The position numbers were made by a program, and so were the translations under genes. Positions 50,164 through 58,625 of a DNA stretch of 64,000 nt are shown one piece after another. Location: the NCBI RefSeq assembly GCF_015840915.1, contig NZ_CP060398.1, forward strand, positions 2,294,001-2,358,000. The letters run 5' to 3'. This DNA is from Synechococcus sp. CBW1002 (GTDB lineage: Bacteria > Cyanobacteriota > Cyanobacteriia > PCC-6307 > Cyanobiaceae). Numbering within the stretch: position 1 is the stretch's first letter; every line of letters begins with the position of its first letter. The notes under the pieces are model-generated. The model did no database searches and was not told the origin of the DNA. It saw only the letters and a program-made list of their open reading frames with translations.

Positions 50164-51309
50164 ATGATCCAGGCTTCGGTCGCCCATGGGCACGAGCTCC
50201 GTGAGATCGCCGCCCAGTTTCATCCCGGCGCGGGCATCATCGCCATTGAGCCCCTGGGGCAGGGCAATGTCAACGACACCTTTCTGGTGTCGCTGGCTGG
50301 ACAGACCCAACCACCCCTCGTGTTGCAACGCCTTAACAGGGAGGTCTTCCGCCAGCCGAAGCTGGTCATGCGCAACATGCAGATCGTGACCCGGCATGTC
50401 GCCGCCCGTCTGCAGGACCTTCCGGATGATCCCGACCACAGCGGCGCCTGCAGGCGCTCCTGGGAGATGCCGCACATCCTTACCCCAACCGATTCTGCCG
50501 ATCCCTGGGTGGAGCGCGATGGCCAGATCTGGCGGGCCATGACTTATGTACCGGCCGCCCGCAGCCTGGAGATGGCCCGGGATCCGGCGCAGGCGCGTGA
50601 AGTGGGCTATGGCCTTGGCATGTTTCATCACCTGATCAGTGATCTCCCGGTCGATCAGCTGGCAGACACGCTGGAGGGATTTCACATCACCCCCACCTAC
50701 CTGGCCCAGTACCACCAGCTGCTGGGTCGTTGTTCAGCGCCGCCCTCGGCGCAGGAGCACTGGTGTCAGCAGTTCATCGAGAGCCGCCAGTCGCTGGCGC
50801 CGGTGCTGGAGGAGGCCAAGGCCCGCGGTGAGCTGCAGCTGCGCCCGATTCACGGCGATCCGAAGATCAATAACGTGATGCTGGATGCCGCCAGCGGCGA
50901 GGCCATCGCCCTGATAGATCTCGATACCGTCAAACCGGGATTGGTTCATTACGACATCGGCGATTGCCTGCGTTCCTGCTGCAACACCCTCGGTGAGGAA
51001 AGCCGTAATCCTGAGGCGGTGCAGTTCGATCTGGGGCTATGCGAAGCGCTGCTGGAGGGTTATCTGTCCGTGGCCCGGCAGTTCCTCACCACCGCCGATC
51101 ACCAGTATCTCTATGCGGCGATCCGGCTGATCGCTTTTGAACTGGGTCTGCGCTTCTTCAGCGATCATCTGGCTGGCAACGTGTATTTCAAGACCAGCGA
51201 TCCCCTCCAGAACCTCCGGCGCGCCCAGGTGCAGTTCCGGCTTGTCGAAAGCATCGAAGCGCAGGAAGGACCGATTCGGGCGCTGCTGAAGCGGCTGGGG
51301 GGAGCCTGA
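50164..51309 (+). CDS. Aminoglycoside phosphotransferase-family kinase (NahK-like)
   Basis: The 381-residue protein has the APH/choline-kinase-like fold. It starts with GQGNVNDTFLVSL and PPLVLQRLNREVF (nucleotide-binding strand), then the catalytic loop LRPIHGDPKINNVML with Asp and Asn, and IALIDLDTVKPGLVHYDIGD for Mg binding. This matches the N-acetylhexosamine kinase (NahK) group more than antibiotic kinases. The substrate is inferred to be a sugar or amino sugar. The start is ATG at 50164. The next gene starts one base after its stop, so they are coupled. Confidence 0.82.
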   Translation: MIQASVAHGHELREIAAQFHPGAGIIAIEPLGQGNVNDTFLVSLAGQTQPPLVLQRLNREVFRQPKLVMRNMQIVTRHVAARLQDLPDDPDHSGACRRSWEMPHILTPTDSADPWVERDGQIWRAMTYVPAARSLEMARDPAQAREVGYGLGMFHHLISDLPVDQLADTLEGFHITPTYLAQYHQLLGRCSAPPSAQEHWCQQFIESRQSLAPVLEEAKARGELQLRPIHGDPKINNVMLDAASGEAIALIDLDTVKPGLVHYDIGDCLRSCCNTLGEESRNPEAVQFDLGLCEALLEGYLSVARQFLTTADHQYLYAAIRLIAFELGLRFFSDHLAGNVYFKTSDPLQNLRRAQVQFRLVESIEAQEGPIRALLKRLGGA

Positions 51310-51310
51310 G

Positions 51311-51922
51311 ATGGGAGTCCAGTCGGAGCCTGAGATGGAACCCCAGCTGCAGCCGGAGGCCCAGAGCTTCACCCTGGTGCCGTTCCGCAGCGCCCCCGCC
51401 ACACCCGACCATCCCACCGCCGACCCATGTCTGCCGGGACTCTCCCTGACGGGCTTCATCCAGCGCCTGGGCCCGGAGCTGCGGATCCACTACTGCCTGC
51501 GGGCCCCTCTTGCCGAGTTGCTGGTGCCTCCACCGGCACAACAGCCGCAGCGCTGTGATGGCCTCTGGATGCACACCTGCCTGGAGGCCTTCCTGGCGGT
51601 GGAAGGGGACGATCGCTACTGGGAGATCAATCTCTCGCCTTCGGGCGATTGGAACGTCTATCGCCTCGAGGGCTATCGCCTCGGCCTCACCCCCGAAGCC
51701 AGCGTCAGGGCGCTGCCCTTTCTCAGCCAGCAAAGCCCCCAGCAGCTGGAACTCGCGTTTCACTGCCACCTGCCGCCACCTCTGGCGGCAGCCGCTTCCG
51801 TGCAGGTCGGCATCAGCGCCGTGATCGAGCACCGCGGCGGCGCCCTCAGCACCTGGGCCCTGGACCACCCTGGCCCCGAAGCCGATTTCCATCGCCGCGA
51901 GGGTTTTCTGCTGCGGATCTGA
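51311..51922 (+). CDS. DOMON-like domain protein
   Basis: The 203-residue protein has the DOMON-like form: FTLVPFRSAPATP near the start, LRIHYCLRAPLAELLVP, LWMHTCLEAFLAVEGDDRYWEINLSPSGDWNVYRLEGYR as the central signature (a WEINLSPSGDW sequence is diagnostic), and HPGPEADFHRREGFLLRI at the end. Such beta-sandwich domains bind heme or sugars; the ligand is not known. It directly follows the kinase gene, with one base between stop and start, so a shared role in carbohydrate handling is possible (inference). Another in-frame ATG is at 51335. Confidence 0.85.
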   Translation: MGVQSEPEMEPQLQPEAQSFTLVPFRSAPATPDHPTADPCLPGLSLTGFIQRLGPELRIHYCLRAPLAELLVPPPAQQPQRCDGLWMHTCLEAFLAVEGDDRYWEINLSPSGDWNVYRLEGYRLGLTPEASVRALPFLSQQSPQQLELAFHCHLPPPLAAAASVQVGISAVIEHRGGALSTWALDHPGPEADFHRREGFLLRI

Positions 51923-51943
51923 TTGGTCGGATCTGTCGCCAAT

Positions 51944-52210
51944 TCAGAGCCCCAGCTGCCGACGACCCACGACCATGCCAAGCCAGTAGCCCCCTGCCAG
52001 CACCAGCAAGCCCGGGGCGGTGAGCGCCTTCAGCAGCAGCAGCGCCCCCACCAGCCACGGCACCATCAGCAACAGGCCCATGCCGAGTTGGTTCTGGCGG
52101 CGGGCCAGCCGGCCACCGCCCTGGACCAGGGCAGGCACGCCACGACCGAGGCCGAAGCCGAGCAGACCTCCCAGAAGACCTCCCATCAGAATGGAGACGA
52201 TCGCAAACAC
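51944..52210 (-). CDS. Small three-helix membrane protein
   Basis: This 88-residue ORF encodes a nearly all-hydrophobic protein. It has a glycine-zipper first segment (MGGLLGGLLGFGLGRGVP, residues 9-26), a basic turn (RLARRQNQ), then two helices (GMGLLLMVPWLVGALLLL and APGLLVLAGGYWLGMVV) and a basic end. No family was recognised. The start is GTG at 52210; an in-frame ATG at 52186 would drop eight residues. It lies between the DOMON-like and protease genes, on the opposite strand to both. Confidence 0.6.
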   Translation of the reverse strand: MFAIVSILMGGLLGGLLGFGLGRGVPALVQGGGRLARRQNQLGMGLLLMVPWLVGALLLLKALTAPGLLVLAGGYWLGMVVGRRQLGL

Positions 52211-52310
52211 GAGGAACGAACAACGGATTGGAGCAGTCTGATCCTGGCCCGTTACGCCAGCGGCCGCTGGCGCTGATCCTGCTGCGGCCCAGCCGGCTGC
52301 GGGCCCTCGG

Positions 52311-53225
52311 ATGAGCAGACACGCGAAGGCCCTGAGTGCCCGGCAGGTCTTCCTCCGCAGGGCCGATGCCGTCGTGGCCGTCGAGGTGGCCGACGGGATG
52401 GGCGCCGGTGTGGTGCTGAGTCGATCCGGGTTGATCGCCACCAGTCACCACCTGATCGAAGGCTGGAGCCATGCGAAGGTCCGCTGCCGGGATGGGCGTT
52501 GCAGTGCGGCGCCGATCGTGCGCTCCTTCCGCGACTGCGACCTGGCCTTCCTGCAGCTGGATGCCGCCACCGCCGCGGACACCTGCCGGGGGATTCATGG
52601 GGCCCTGATCGCTGATCGCGCCCCAGCGGGGCGGCTGCCTGCCATCGGGGAAACGGTCTATGCGATCGGCCATCCTCTCGGCCTCGACTACACGCTCACC
52701 CAGGGAATCGTGAGCGGCGTGGACCGGGAGATCGAGGGGCGCCGCTTTCTCCAGATCGATGCGGCGATCAACCCAGGCAACAGCGGCGGCCCCCTCTACG
52801 ACGTCCATGCCGAGCTGGTGGGCATCATTGCCTGCACGCGGCTGGAATCGGAGGGGCTCAACTTCGCTGTTCCGGCCGTTCGGCTCTACCAGCTGTTCAA
52901 CCTGTACCGGCAGGAACGCCAGCAGGGTGTCCTGCAGTACTGCAGCGTCTGCGGAGCGGCCAGCCGCGACCTTCACTACTGCGATCACTGCGGCGCCCTG
53001 CTGGCCCGGATTGATCCCAGCTTGGAGCCTGCTGAGGAGGAGTCGGCAGAGGAGCCTGCAGACCCGCAGCCCTCAGGGCTGGAAGCAGAGGGTGTCGTGG
53101 ATCCGGGTATCGATCCAGCTGCCGATCCCGTTGCCGATCCAGTGGCGAGCAGCGCCTGTCCGGTCTGCGGGAGCTTCTGCCAGCCGCAGCAGCGATACTG
53201 TGCGGTCTGCGGTGCCACGCTGTAG
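52311..53225 (+). CDS. Trypsin-like (S1C) protease with two zinc-ribbon motifs
   Basis: The 304-residue protein has a HtrA-like catalytic core with the full triad: His47 in LIATSHHLIEG, Asp77 in RDCDLAFLQL and Ser158 in NPGNSGGPL. There is no PDZ domain. C-terminal to the core are two zinc-ribbon motifs: YCSVCGAASRDLHYCDHCG near 209-228 and a second at the very end, CPVCGSFCQPQQRYCAVCG, separated by an acidic, Glu/Asp/Pro-rich linker. No signal peptide is visible, so a cytosolic protease is likely. The architecture is unusual. The 100 bases upstream hold no gene. Confidence 0.88.
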   Translation: MSRHAKALSARQVFLRRADAVVAVEVADGMGAGVVLSRSGLIATSHHLIEGWSHAKVRCRDGRCSAAPIVRSFRDCDLAFLQLDAATAADTCRGIHGALIADRAPAGRLPAIGETVYAIGHPLGLDYTLTQGIVSGVDREIEGRRFLQIDAAINPGNSGGPLYDVHAELVGIIACTRLESEGLNFAVPAVRLYQLFNLYRQERQQGVLQYCSVCGAASRDLHYCDHCGALLARIDPSLEPAEEESAEEPADPQPSGLEAEGVVDPGIDPAADPVADPVASSACPVCGSFCQPQQRYCAVCGATL

Positions 53226-53268
53226 CGGCCGGCTCCCCTGACGGGATCGATTCCCTGCCTGTGTCCCC

Positions 53269-53784
53269 TTGGCAACACTGCCGCGATTCCTGGCGGAGCT
53301 GGTGGCGAGATTGTCGCTGCCGCCACAACCGGTCAGCCCGGTGGAAGATGCGGTGGATCTGGTGGACGAGGTGCTCGAGAGCCTGGGAGTGAGCGGTCAG
53401 CGGCAGGATGGCGAGGAGGGATTCGACTGGAGCTTTCAGGTGGGCAGCGCCCCGATCGAGGTGGCGATCCATCCCAACCCTGTGCTGGGCGAGCTGACTC
53501 TGGAGGTCCGCTCGCCGATGCTGAAACTTCCCTGCGGCAATCTGCTGGCCCTGTACCGCCGCTGCCTTGAGCTGAACCGGATCGTGGTGGGCTGCTCGAT
53601 CGGTGTCGATCAGGACGTGCTCGTGGTGGCCGAGGAACGCCGCCTGCCTGGTCTGGATCCACCGGTCTTTCTGCAGATGCTGCTCAACGTGGCCAGCGCC
53701 GCCGATCAGTTCGATGACGAGCTGGCCATGGAATTCGGCGCCATCAAGCTCGGGCAGGAATCGGCAGACCCCGATCCGGAGTAG
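53269..53784 (+). CDS. YbjN/type III secretion chaperone-like protein
   Basis: The 171-residue protein resembles YbjN-type (CesT-like) chaperones: FDWSFQVGSAPIEVAIHPN, ELTLEVRSPMLKLPCGNLLALYRRCLELNRIVVGCSIGV and the acidic C-terminal helix AADQFDDELAMEFGA. Similar domains bind client proteins; none is known here. The start is TTG at 53269, chosen as the only start codon close to the leader TLPRFLAELVARLSLP. It follows the zinc-ribbon protease by 43 bases on the same strand, so the pair is probably cotranscribed. Confidence 0.75.
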   Translation: MATLPRFLAELVARLSLPPQPVSPVEDAVDLVDEVLESLGVSGQRQDGEEGFDWSFQVGSAPIEVAIHPNPVLGELTLEVRSPMLKLPCGNLLALYRRCLELNRIVVGCSIGVDQDVLVVAEERRLPGLDPPVFLQMLLNVASAADQFDDELAMEFGAIKLGQESADPDPE

Positions 53785-53848
53785 CAGCCCCGATCCCAAG
53801 GATGGGGCCAGGATCAGAATGCCGCCATCCGATCCTGCCGCGACGGTC

Positions 53849-54373
53849 ATGCCGACTCCCTCGCAACTCCTGCCGGAAGCCGACCGCGATCTGCTGCGGA
53901 TCCTCTGCTGCGTGGCCTGGTCGGATGGGGATTTCGCTGCCGAGGAGAAGCAACTGCTGCAGCGGCTGGTGGCGACCTACTTCCTGCCCGAGGTGGATCC
54001 GCTCAGCGCTGCTGATACTGCCGAGGCCCTGGCCGATGAGGCCATGCAGATGGAGGGGATCGAGGAGCTGGTGCAACGCCTGCAGACCGAATCGGATCGC
54101 CAGCTGGCCCTGAAACTGGCGTTCATGATGATTCGTGTCAGCACCAGCCCTGGCGACGCCTCCAGCATCAATCCGATGGAGCGGGTGGCGTACCGGCGGC
54201 TGGTGGAGGCCCTGGGGCTGGGCGAAGCCAAGGTGCAGGAATGCGAGTGGGCGGCGGAGCAGGAGCTGCGTCAGCACTCCGGCCTGCGGGGCATCCTGGC
54301 GAGCCGCTTTGAGTGGCTGGGGGCCTGGCCGTCGCAGGAGCTGCTGGAGACTCCCGGCATGCAGTGGCTCTGA
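53849..54373 (+). CDS. TerB-family protein
   Basis: This 174-residue, mostly helical protein matches the TerB (tellurite-resistance) domain: LLRILCCVAWSDGDFAAEEKQLLQRLVATYF is the typical first half with the acidic D-G-x-F/x-x-E-E, and AFMMIRVSTSPGDASSINPMERVAYRRLVEALGL the second, repeating the pattern. The family has two helical bundles that bind divalent metal. No other ter gene is nearby. The start is ATG at 53849; another ATG at 53819 is in frame. It is convergent with hypA, 19 bases away. Confidence 0.75.
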   Translation: MPTPSQLLPEADRDLLRILCCVAWSDGDFAAEEKQLLQRLVATYFLPEVDPLSAADTAEALADEAMQMEGIEELVQRLQTESDRQLALKLAFMMIRVSTSPGDASSINPMERVAYRRLVEALGLGEAKVQECEWAAEQELRQHSGLRGILASRFEWLGAWPSQELLETPGMQWL

Positions 54374-54392
54374 GGTCCAACTGTGAGCGGCG

Positions 54393-54800
54393 TCACGGAT
54401 CCCGAAAGGAATCCGCCGCCGAATCCAGAGACTCAATGTCTGAAACAGCTTGCTCTGGAACCTCCAGTTCCAGAGAGATCAGCTCCAGCTCCCGTCCATG
54501 CCGCAGCTGCCGGCTGATGGCGCCGCAACCGGGGCAGGTGGGGTCGCCACCGGCGCCGCTGAACTCCAAGGCGCAGACCTGACAGAACCAGCTGGCGGCC
54601 ACGGGCTCGATCCGCAGGGTGGAGCCCTCCGCCAGGCTGCCTTCCATCACCACGGCATGGGCGAAGTGGAGGGCCTCGGCCTCCACGCCGGCCAGGCTGC
54701 CGATCCGCAGGGTGATCGCCACGATCCGACCGCCGTCGTGGGCCAGGGCCTGCTCCACCGCCAGATCCCGCAGCTGCTCCAGCAGGCTCAGTTCGTGCAT
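54393..54800 (-). CDS. hypA: Hydrogenase nickel metallochaperone HypA
   Basis: HypA delivers nickel to the NiFe hydrogenase active site together with HypB. The 135-residue protein starts with the nickel-binding MHELSLLEQLRDLAVE (His2) and has a zinc site of the form CxxC...CxxC in FCQVCALEF and DPTCPGCGAIS. The size is normal. Its start is preceded by GGAGG and overlaps hoxW by 13 bases on the same strand, showing close coupling. Other hyp genes (B-F) are not in this window. Confidence 0.93.
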   Translation of the reverse strand: MHELSLLEQLRDLAVEQALAHDGGRIVAITLRIGSLAGVEAEALHFAHAVVMEGSLAEGSTLRIEPVAASWFCQVCALEFSGAGGDPTCPGCGAISRQLRHGRELELISLELEVPEQAVSDIESLDSAADSFRDP

Positions 54801-55366
54801 GCGTCCTCCGGCCCGGCCAGCCAGCGCCATAGCAGGGCACGGGCCTCGGGCACCTGGCGTTGCAGGCGTGGCGACCAGTGGGTGCCATGGCCGAAAGACT
54901 CGCCCGGCACCAGCAGCACCCAGGCCGCCGGTCTATGGCCGTAGACCCGGGCACAGAGCTGGAGCAACTGCTCGGCCCCGCAGCGATGCGCACCCAGACC
55001 GCCATCCCTTGAGCAGTCCGCCGCCGCGCCATCGGCACCGCCCTCCACGCTGTCATCCGCGTCGCCCTCAGGGCAGCGCTCCCCTTGGCAAGACACGGAT
55101 GCCAACCGCTCCAGACGCGGCTGATCAGCTCCTCGATCGCCGGCGTCAGCGAGCCAGGCATCCACGAACAGCACCCGCTCGCTGCGGGCCAGATCCGCGG
55201 CCAGTTCCGGCAACAACTGGTGGCAAGGACGCAGCTCAAGCTGCACAAGGAACTCCTGCGCCCGGCTGTCCTGCTCCAGGTCCTCCACCAGCCACCGGCC
55301 CACCCCGTCGTCCTGGCGGAGGGGGTTGCCGATGCCGATCACCAGAACCGTCGGCTCCGCTGCCAT
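54788..55366 (-). CDS. hoxW: Bidirectional hydrogenase maturation protease HoxW
   Basis: HoxW clips the C-terminal extension from HoxH once nickel is in place. The 192-residue protein shows VLVIGIGNPLRQDDGVG at the start (Ni-sensing Asp/Glu region), RVLFVDAWLADAGD near 65-78 and a later LVPGESFGHGTHWS. Residues ~79-125 are a Cys/Asp/Gly-rich segment with no counterpart in the compact (~150-160 residue) family, so an insertion is likely. It lies directly after hoxH with 22 bases between them, and hypA follows with overlap. Confidence 0.88.
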   Translation of the reverse strand: MAAEPTVLVIGIGNPLRQDDGVGRWLVEDLEQDSRAQEFLVQLELRPCHQLLPELAADLARSERVLFVDAWLADAGDRGADQPRLERLASVSCQGERCPEGDADDSVEGGADGAAADCSRDGGLGAHRCGAEQLLQLCARVYGHRPAAWVLLVPGESFGHGTHWSPRLQRQVPEARALLWRWLAGPEDACTN

Positions 55367-55388
55367 CAGTACCGCCGGCGAGCCGCCA

Positions 55389-56849
55389 TCACTGCCGTTG
55401 CCGCGCCGCCAGCAGCGCTCCATCGGCAGCGCGCAGCTCGATCCGCAGGGGCATCTGGCCTGCCGCGTGGGTGGAGCAGGACAGGCAGGGATCAAAACAG
55501 CGAATGCCGGCTTCGACCCGGTTGAGCAGGGGCTCGGGGATCTCGGCCTCGGCTGCCACCGGCTCGGCGATGAACTCCCGGGCGATCTGGACCACGGTGC
55601 GGTTCATGGCCAGGTTGTTCTGGCCGGTGGCGATGATCAGATTCACCCGGGTGATCAGGCCGTCATCGTTGACCCGGTAGTGGTGAAACAGGGTGCCGCG
55701 CGGGGCCTCGCTCACCCCCACCGCCTCCTGGGCGTTCAGGGAGGCACGGGCGCGGATGCGGCCCTCCATGAGGCTGTCATCGGTCACCAGCTGCTCGATC
55801 CCCTCCAGGCAGGCGACGATCTCCACCAGCCGGGCGTGGTGATACGCGAAGGAGGAGGTGACAACGCGACCGCCGCTGGCCGCCGTGCCGCTGCGCTGGC
55901 GGAACTCGATCAGCTCGGCATCGGCCCAGGGGGTACCGATCGCCTCACACACATTCAGCCGTGCCAGGGGACCCACCCGGTAGAGGCCATCGGGGTAGCC
56001 CCGCGGCTTGTAGTAGGGGAATTTCAGGTAGCTCCAGCTCTCCACCGCCTCGCCCAGAAACGAGACGTAGTCGTCTTCCGAGAGGTCGTCGGCCACGATC
56101 CGGCCGTCGCTGTCGATGAAGCGGATCAGGCCGTCGATGCACTCCCAACGGCCGCCTGGCCCCACCAGGCCCATGAACAGGGAGGGAAAGTCGCCGAAGC
56201 AGCGCTGCTCGTGCTGCAACGGCCCATCCAGCAGCGTTTTGTACATCTCCAGGGCCAGGGCCACCGTGGCCCTGGCCTCCGGCAGCCGCTCCAGGATCCA
56301 CTGCCGCGCCTCGGCGCTCAGGGGCGTGCGCACGCCGCCGGGCACAGCCCAGGCCGAGTGAATCTTGCGGCCGCCCAGCAGCTCCAGCACCTGCTGGCCG
56401 AACTGACGCAGGCGGATCCCGGCACGCGCCAGGTCGGGATCGGCCGCCATCAGGCCGAACACATTGCGGTGGGCCGGATCGCTCTCCCAGCCCAGCAGGA
56501 AATCAGGACTGCTGAGGTGGAAAAAGGAGAGGGCGTGGCTCTGACAGATCTGGGCGAGGTTGAGCATCCGCCGCAGCTTGCGCGCCGCCGGCGGCGGCTG
56601 CACCGCCAGCAGCTTGTCGCCGGTCTTGGCAGCGGCCAGCAGGTGGCTCACCGGGCAGATGCCGCAGATCCGCGCCGTGATGCCGGCCATCTCGGTGAAG
56701 GGCCGTCCCTCGCAGAAGGTCTCGAAGCCGCGGTATTCCACCACGTGGAAGCGGGCATCGGCGATGCGCCCGTCGTCGTCGAGGTGGAGGGTGATCTTGG
56801 CGTGACCCTCGATGCGGGTGACGGGATCGATCGTGATCGTGCGGGTCAT
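55389..56849 (-). CDS. hoxH: Bidirectional NiFe hydrogenase large subunit
   Basis: HoxH carries the NiFe(CN)2CO active site. The 486-residue protein has the two nickel motifs: [10 protein letters not shown] (Cys62, Cys65) near the start and DPCLSCSTH (Cys455, Cys458, His461) near the end. The 25 residues after His461 are the maturation peptide removed by HoxW. A ribosome-binding GAGGAG sits 5 bases before the ATG. It is separated from hoxY by an efflux cassette; the nearest upstream gene on the strand, the channel-like protein, ends 67 bases away. Confidence 0.97.
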   Translation of the reverse strand: MTRTITIDPVTRIEGHAKITLHLDDDGRIADARFHVVEYRGFETFCEGRPFTEMAGITARICGICPVSHLLAAAKTGDKLLAVQPPPAARKLRRMLNLAQICQSHALSFFHLSSPDFLLGWESDPAHRNVFGLMAADPDLARAGIRLRQFGQQVLELLGGRKIHSAWAVPGGVRTPLSAEARQWILERLPEARATVALALEMYKTLLDGPLQHEQRCFGDFPSLFMGLVGPGGRWECIDGLIRFIDSDGRIVADDLSEDDYVSFLGEAVESWSYLKFPYYKPRGYPDGLYRVGPLARLNVCEAIGTPWADAELIEFRQRSGTAASGGRVVTSSFAYHHARLVEIVACLEGIEQLVTDDSLMEGRIRARASLNAQEAVGVSEAPRGTLFHHYRVNDDGLITRVNLIIATGQNNLAMNRTVVQIAREFIAEPVAAEAEIPEPLLNRVEAGIRCFDPCLSCSTHAAGQMPLRIELRAADGALLAARQRQ

Positions 56850-56916
56850 GCGATCTCCTCAGCCGAAGCCCATCCACCACCTTCAGCATGGCCCGAATCC
56901 AGCTGCCTGGCTGGCC

Positions 56917-57516
56917 TCAGCCGGGATCGCCGTTCCGGGCGATGGGGTGGCTTGTGAGTCGGCCTTCGGCCTCGAGGCGCAACGACATGGTGCGCTGCAC
57001 CACGTACACCAGCTGGGCAGTGCTCCAGCCGGCCATCAGCACACCGTTGACGGCTTCCGCCACGCTGAGCAGACGCCAGCAGGCCGGCAGGGTCACATCG
57101 CCATAACCCAACGTGGTGTAGGTGATCCCCGAGAAATAGAGGCTTCCTCCCAGGCCAGGGAATAACCCCAGACCCCGATACACCAGGGCCCAAAGCAGGA
57201 TTTCCACCAACAGGGCCAGGGCCGTGAGCAAGGCCATCACCAGAATCACCAGCAGCCGGCGCCAGCTGCGGCGGGCGCACCAGGCGTTCAGTCGTGGCCG
57301 GTGGGTGAGTTCCGCCTGAATCACGGTGACCAGGGCGTGAACCATGGCGGTGACGATCAGCATCCCCAAGCCAAGGCCCAACTGACCCGCCAGGCCCATG
57401 CAGCGGCTGGATGCCTCAAGGGGGCGGGCCTGGGCAACGGCTGGCAGCGCTGCTGCGAAGAAACCAAGGACCACGGCAGGCCTGAGCCTGGTCTGACCGG
57501 GAAAGCGTGACATCAT
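56917..57516 (-). CDS. Two-helix potassium-channel-like protein
   Basis: The 199-residue protein has an N-terminal signal-like region, then a first pair of membrane helices (GLGMLIVTAMVHALVTV; LLVILVMALLTALALLVEILLWAL) and a pore region SLYFSGITYTTLGYGDVTLP with the K+-type filter TLGYGD, followed by a last helix (VAEAVNGVLMAGWSTAQLVYV). This is the Ion_trans_2 class of small two-transmembrane potassium channels. The regulatory domain usual in larger channels is absent. Its start overlaps the FUSC stop in ATGA, so it is translationally coupled to the FUSC gene. Confidence 0.85.
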   Translation of the reverse strand: MMSRFPGQTRLRPAVVLGFFAAALPAVAQARPLEASSRCMGLAGQLGLGLGMLIVTAMVHALVTVIQAELTHRPRLNAWCARRSWRRLLVILVMALLTALALLVEILLWALVYRGLGLFPGLGGSLYFSGITYTTLGYGDVTLPACWRLLSVAEAVNGVLMAGWSTAQLVYVVQRTMSLRLEAEGRLTSHPIARNGDPG

Positions 57517-58625
57517 CGTGGTCGGGCGGACGCCGGACTGGGCATCTCCGGCATCGGCAACCCGAGCCAGCTGGCCTCCTCTCGAGCAGCGGGCAAGCAG
57601 CGCTCCAGCTCCTGGGGACAGGCACTTGGGTCGCCCCTGAGCTGGTTGTAACGGCGCAGGGCGGAGTTTGGGAAGAGCAACAGGCCAACAGCCAGGGCCA
57701 GGCCGCAACCCATCAGGTAATCGATCCATCGATTCGGGATGTACCAGGCCACCAGGGGGCCATAGCCGATGAAGGCCACACCGCTGGAGATCAGCGCGGT
57801 GCGCAGGTAAGCGGTGCCGTTGAGCGCGATCAGCAAGGCCGCCGTCCCGCCCATCACCAGTCCCGTCTGCAGGCTCCCCATCCCCAGGGTGTTGAACACC
57901 AGCAGGGGCATGAGGATGCCGAGGCTGACCCCCACCATGCGGTCCCGAACCCGGGCGAGAGTGTCGCCGATGCTGTCGTTCAGCAGCAGCACCACCCCGA
58001 AGTAGAGGTATTTCGGCGTCACCGCGCCCACACCCTCGCCGATGGCCAGGGCGAGGCTGGCGAACACCAGCTTTCGCCAGAAGAACGGCGATGCCAGACC
58101 CTGGCGCATGCTCTGGGCCAGGGGAGGATCCATCTGTTTCTCCGGGGCCGCCGCGACGGGTTGGGGCGTCACTGCCGGTGCAAAGGCGACCTGTATCACG
58201 GTGCCGGTGACCAGGCCGAGGGTGATGGCGATCAACTCCTGACCCCAGGCACTCCAGCTGGGCGAGCTGCTCAGCAGGGGCAGCACCCCCGCCACGGCTA
58301 TCACCCCGGACAGCAGCCGCAGTTTTGCCGGCAGCATCAAGGTGAGGACCTGCATCAACGCCGCCACCAGTCCGAACACGAACACCTGCGGCACGGAGGC
58401 CAGGGCCAGACCCACGCTCACCCCGATCGCCATGCAGACCCCGACCAACACCAGCAGCACCGGATAGATCGCCAGGGGCCAGCGGCTGAAATCAGGTCGC
58501 ACCACCAGGGCCGCGATCACCGAGCCATAGGCGATGGCATCGCCGCTCAGGCCGATCCCGCCGCAGACGGCACCGGCAAAGGCGGCCGCCAGGCCGATCA
58601 CCAGGGCTGCGCGCAGCTGGGTCAT
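57513..58625 (-). CDS. FUSC-family inner-membrane transporter
   Basis: The 370-residue protein has about ten hydrophobic segments in two halves, matching the FUSC family (relatives of AaeB, YccS and aromatic-acid exporters). Family-like parts are GGIGLSGDAIAYGSVIAALVVRPDFS near the start and the second-half AVTPKYLYFGVVLLLNDSIGDTLARVRDRMVGVSLGI. It is about half the length of AaeB and has no large cytosolic domain. The stop of the 58-residue membrane protein is directly followed by its ATG, and its own stop overlaps the channel gene, so the group is one operon. Substrate unknown. Confidence 0.85.
   Translation of the reverse strand: MTQLRAALVIGLAAAFAGAVCGGIGLSGDAIAYGSVIAALVVRPDFSRWPLAIYPVLLVLVGVCMAIGVSVGLALASVPQVFVFGLVAALMQVLTLMLPAKLRLLSGVIAVAGVLPLLSSSPSWSAWGQELIAITLGLVTGTVIQVAFAPAVTPQPVAAAPEKQMDPPLAQSMRQGLASPFFWRKLVFASLALAIGEGVGAVTPKYLYFGVVLLLNDSIGDTLARVRDRMVGVSLGILMPLLVFNTLGMGSLQTGLVMGGTAALLIALNGTAYLRTALISSGVAFIGYGPLVAWYIPNRWIDYLMGCGLALAVGLLLFPNSALRRYNQLRGDPSACPQELERCLPAAREEASWLGLPMPEMPSPASARPR

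Noticed and set aside
55326-56957. Forward open frame antisense to hoxH
   Set aside because: hoxH has both nickel motifs; the antisense frame is low-complexity.
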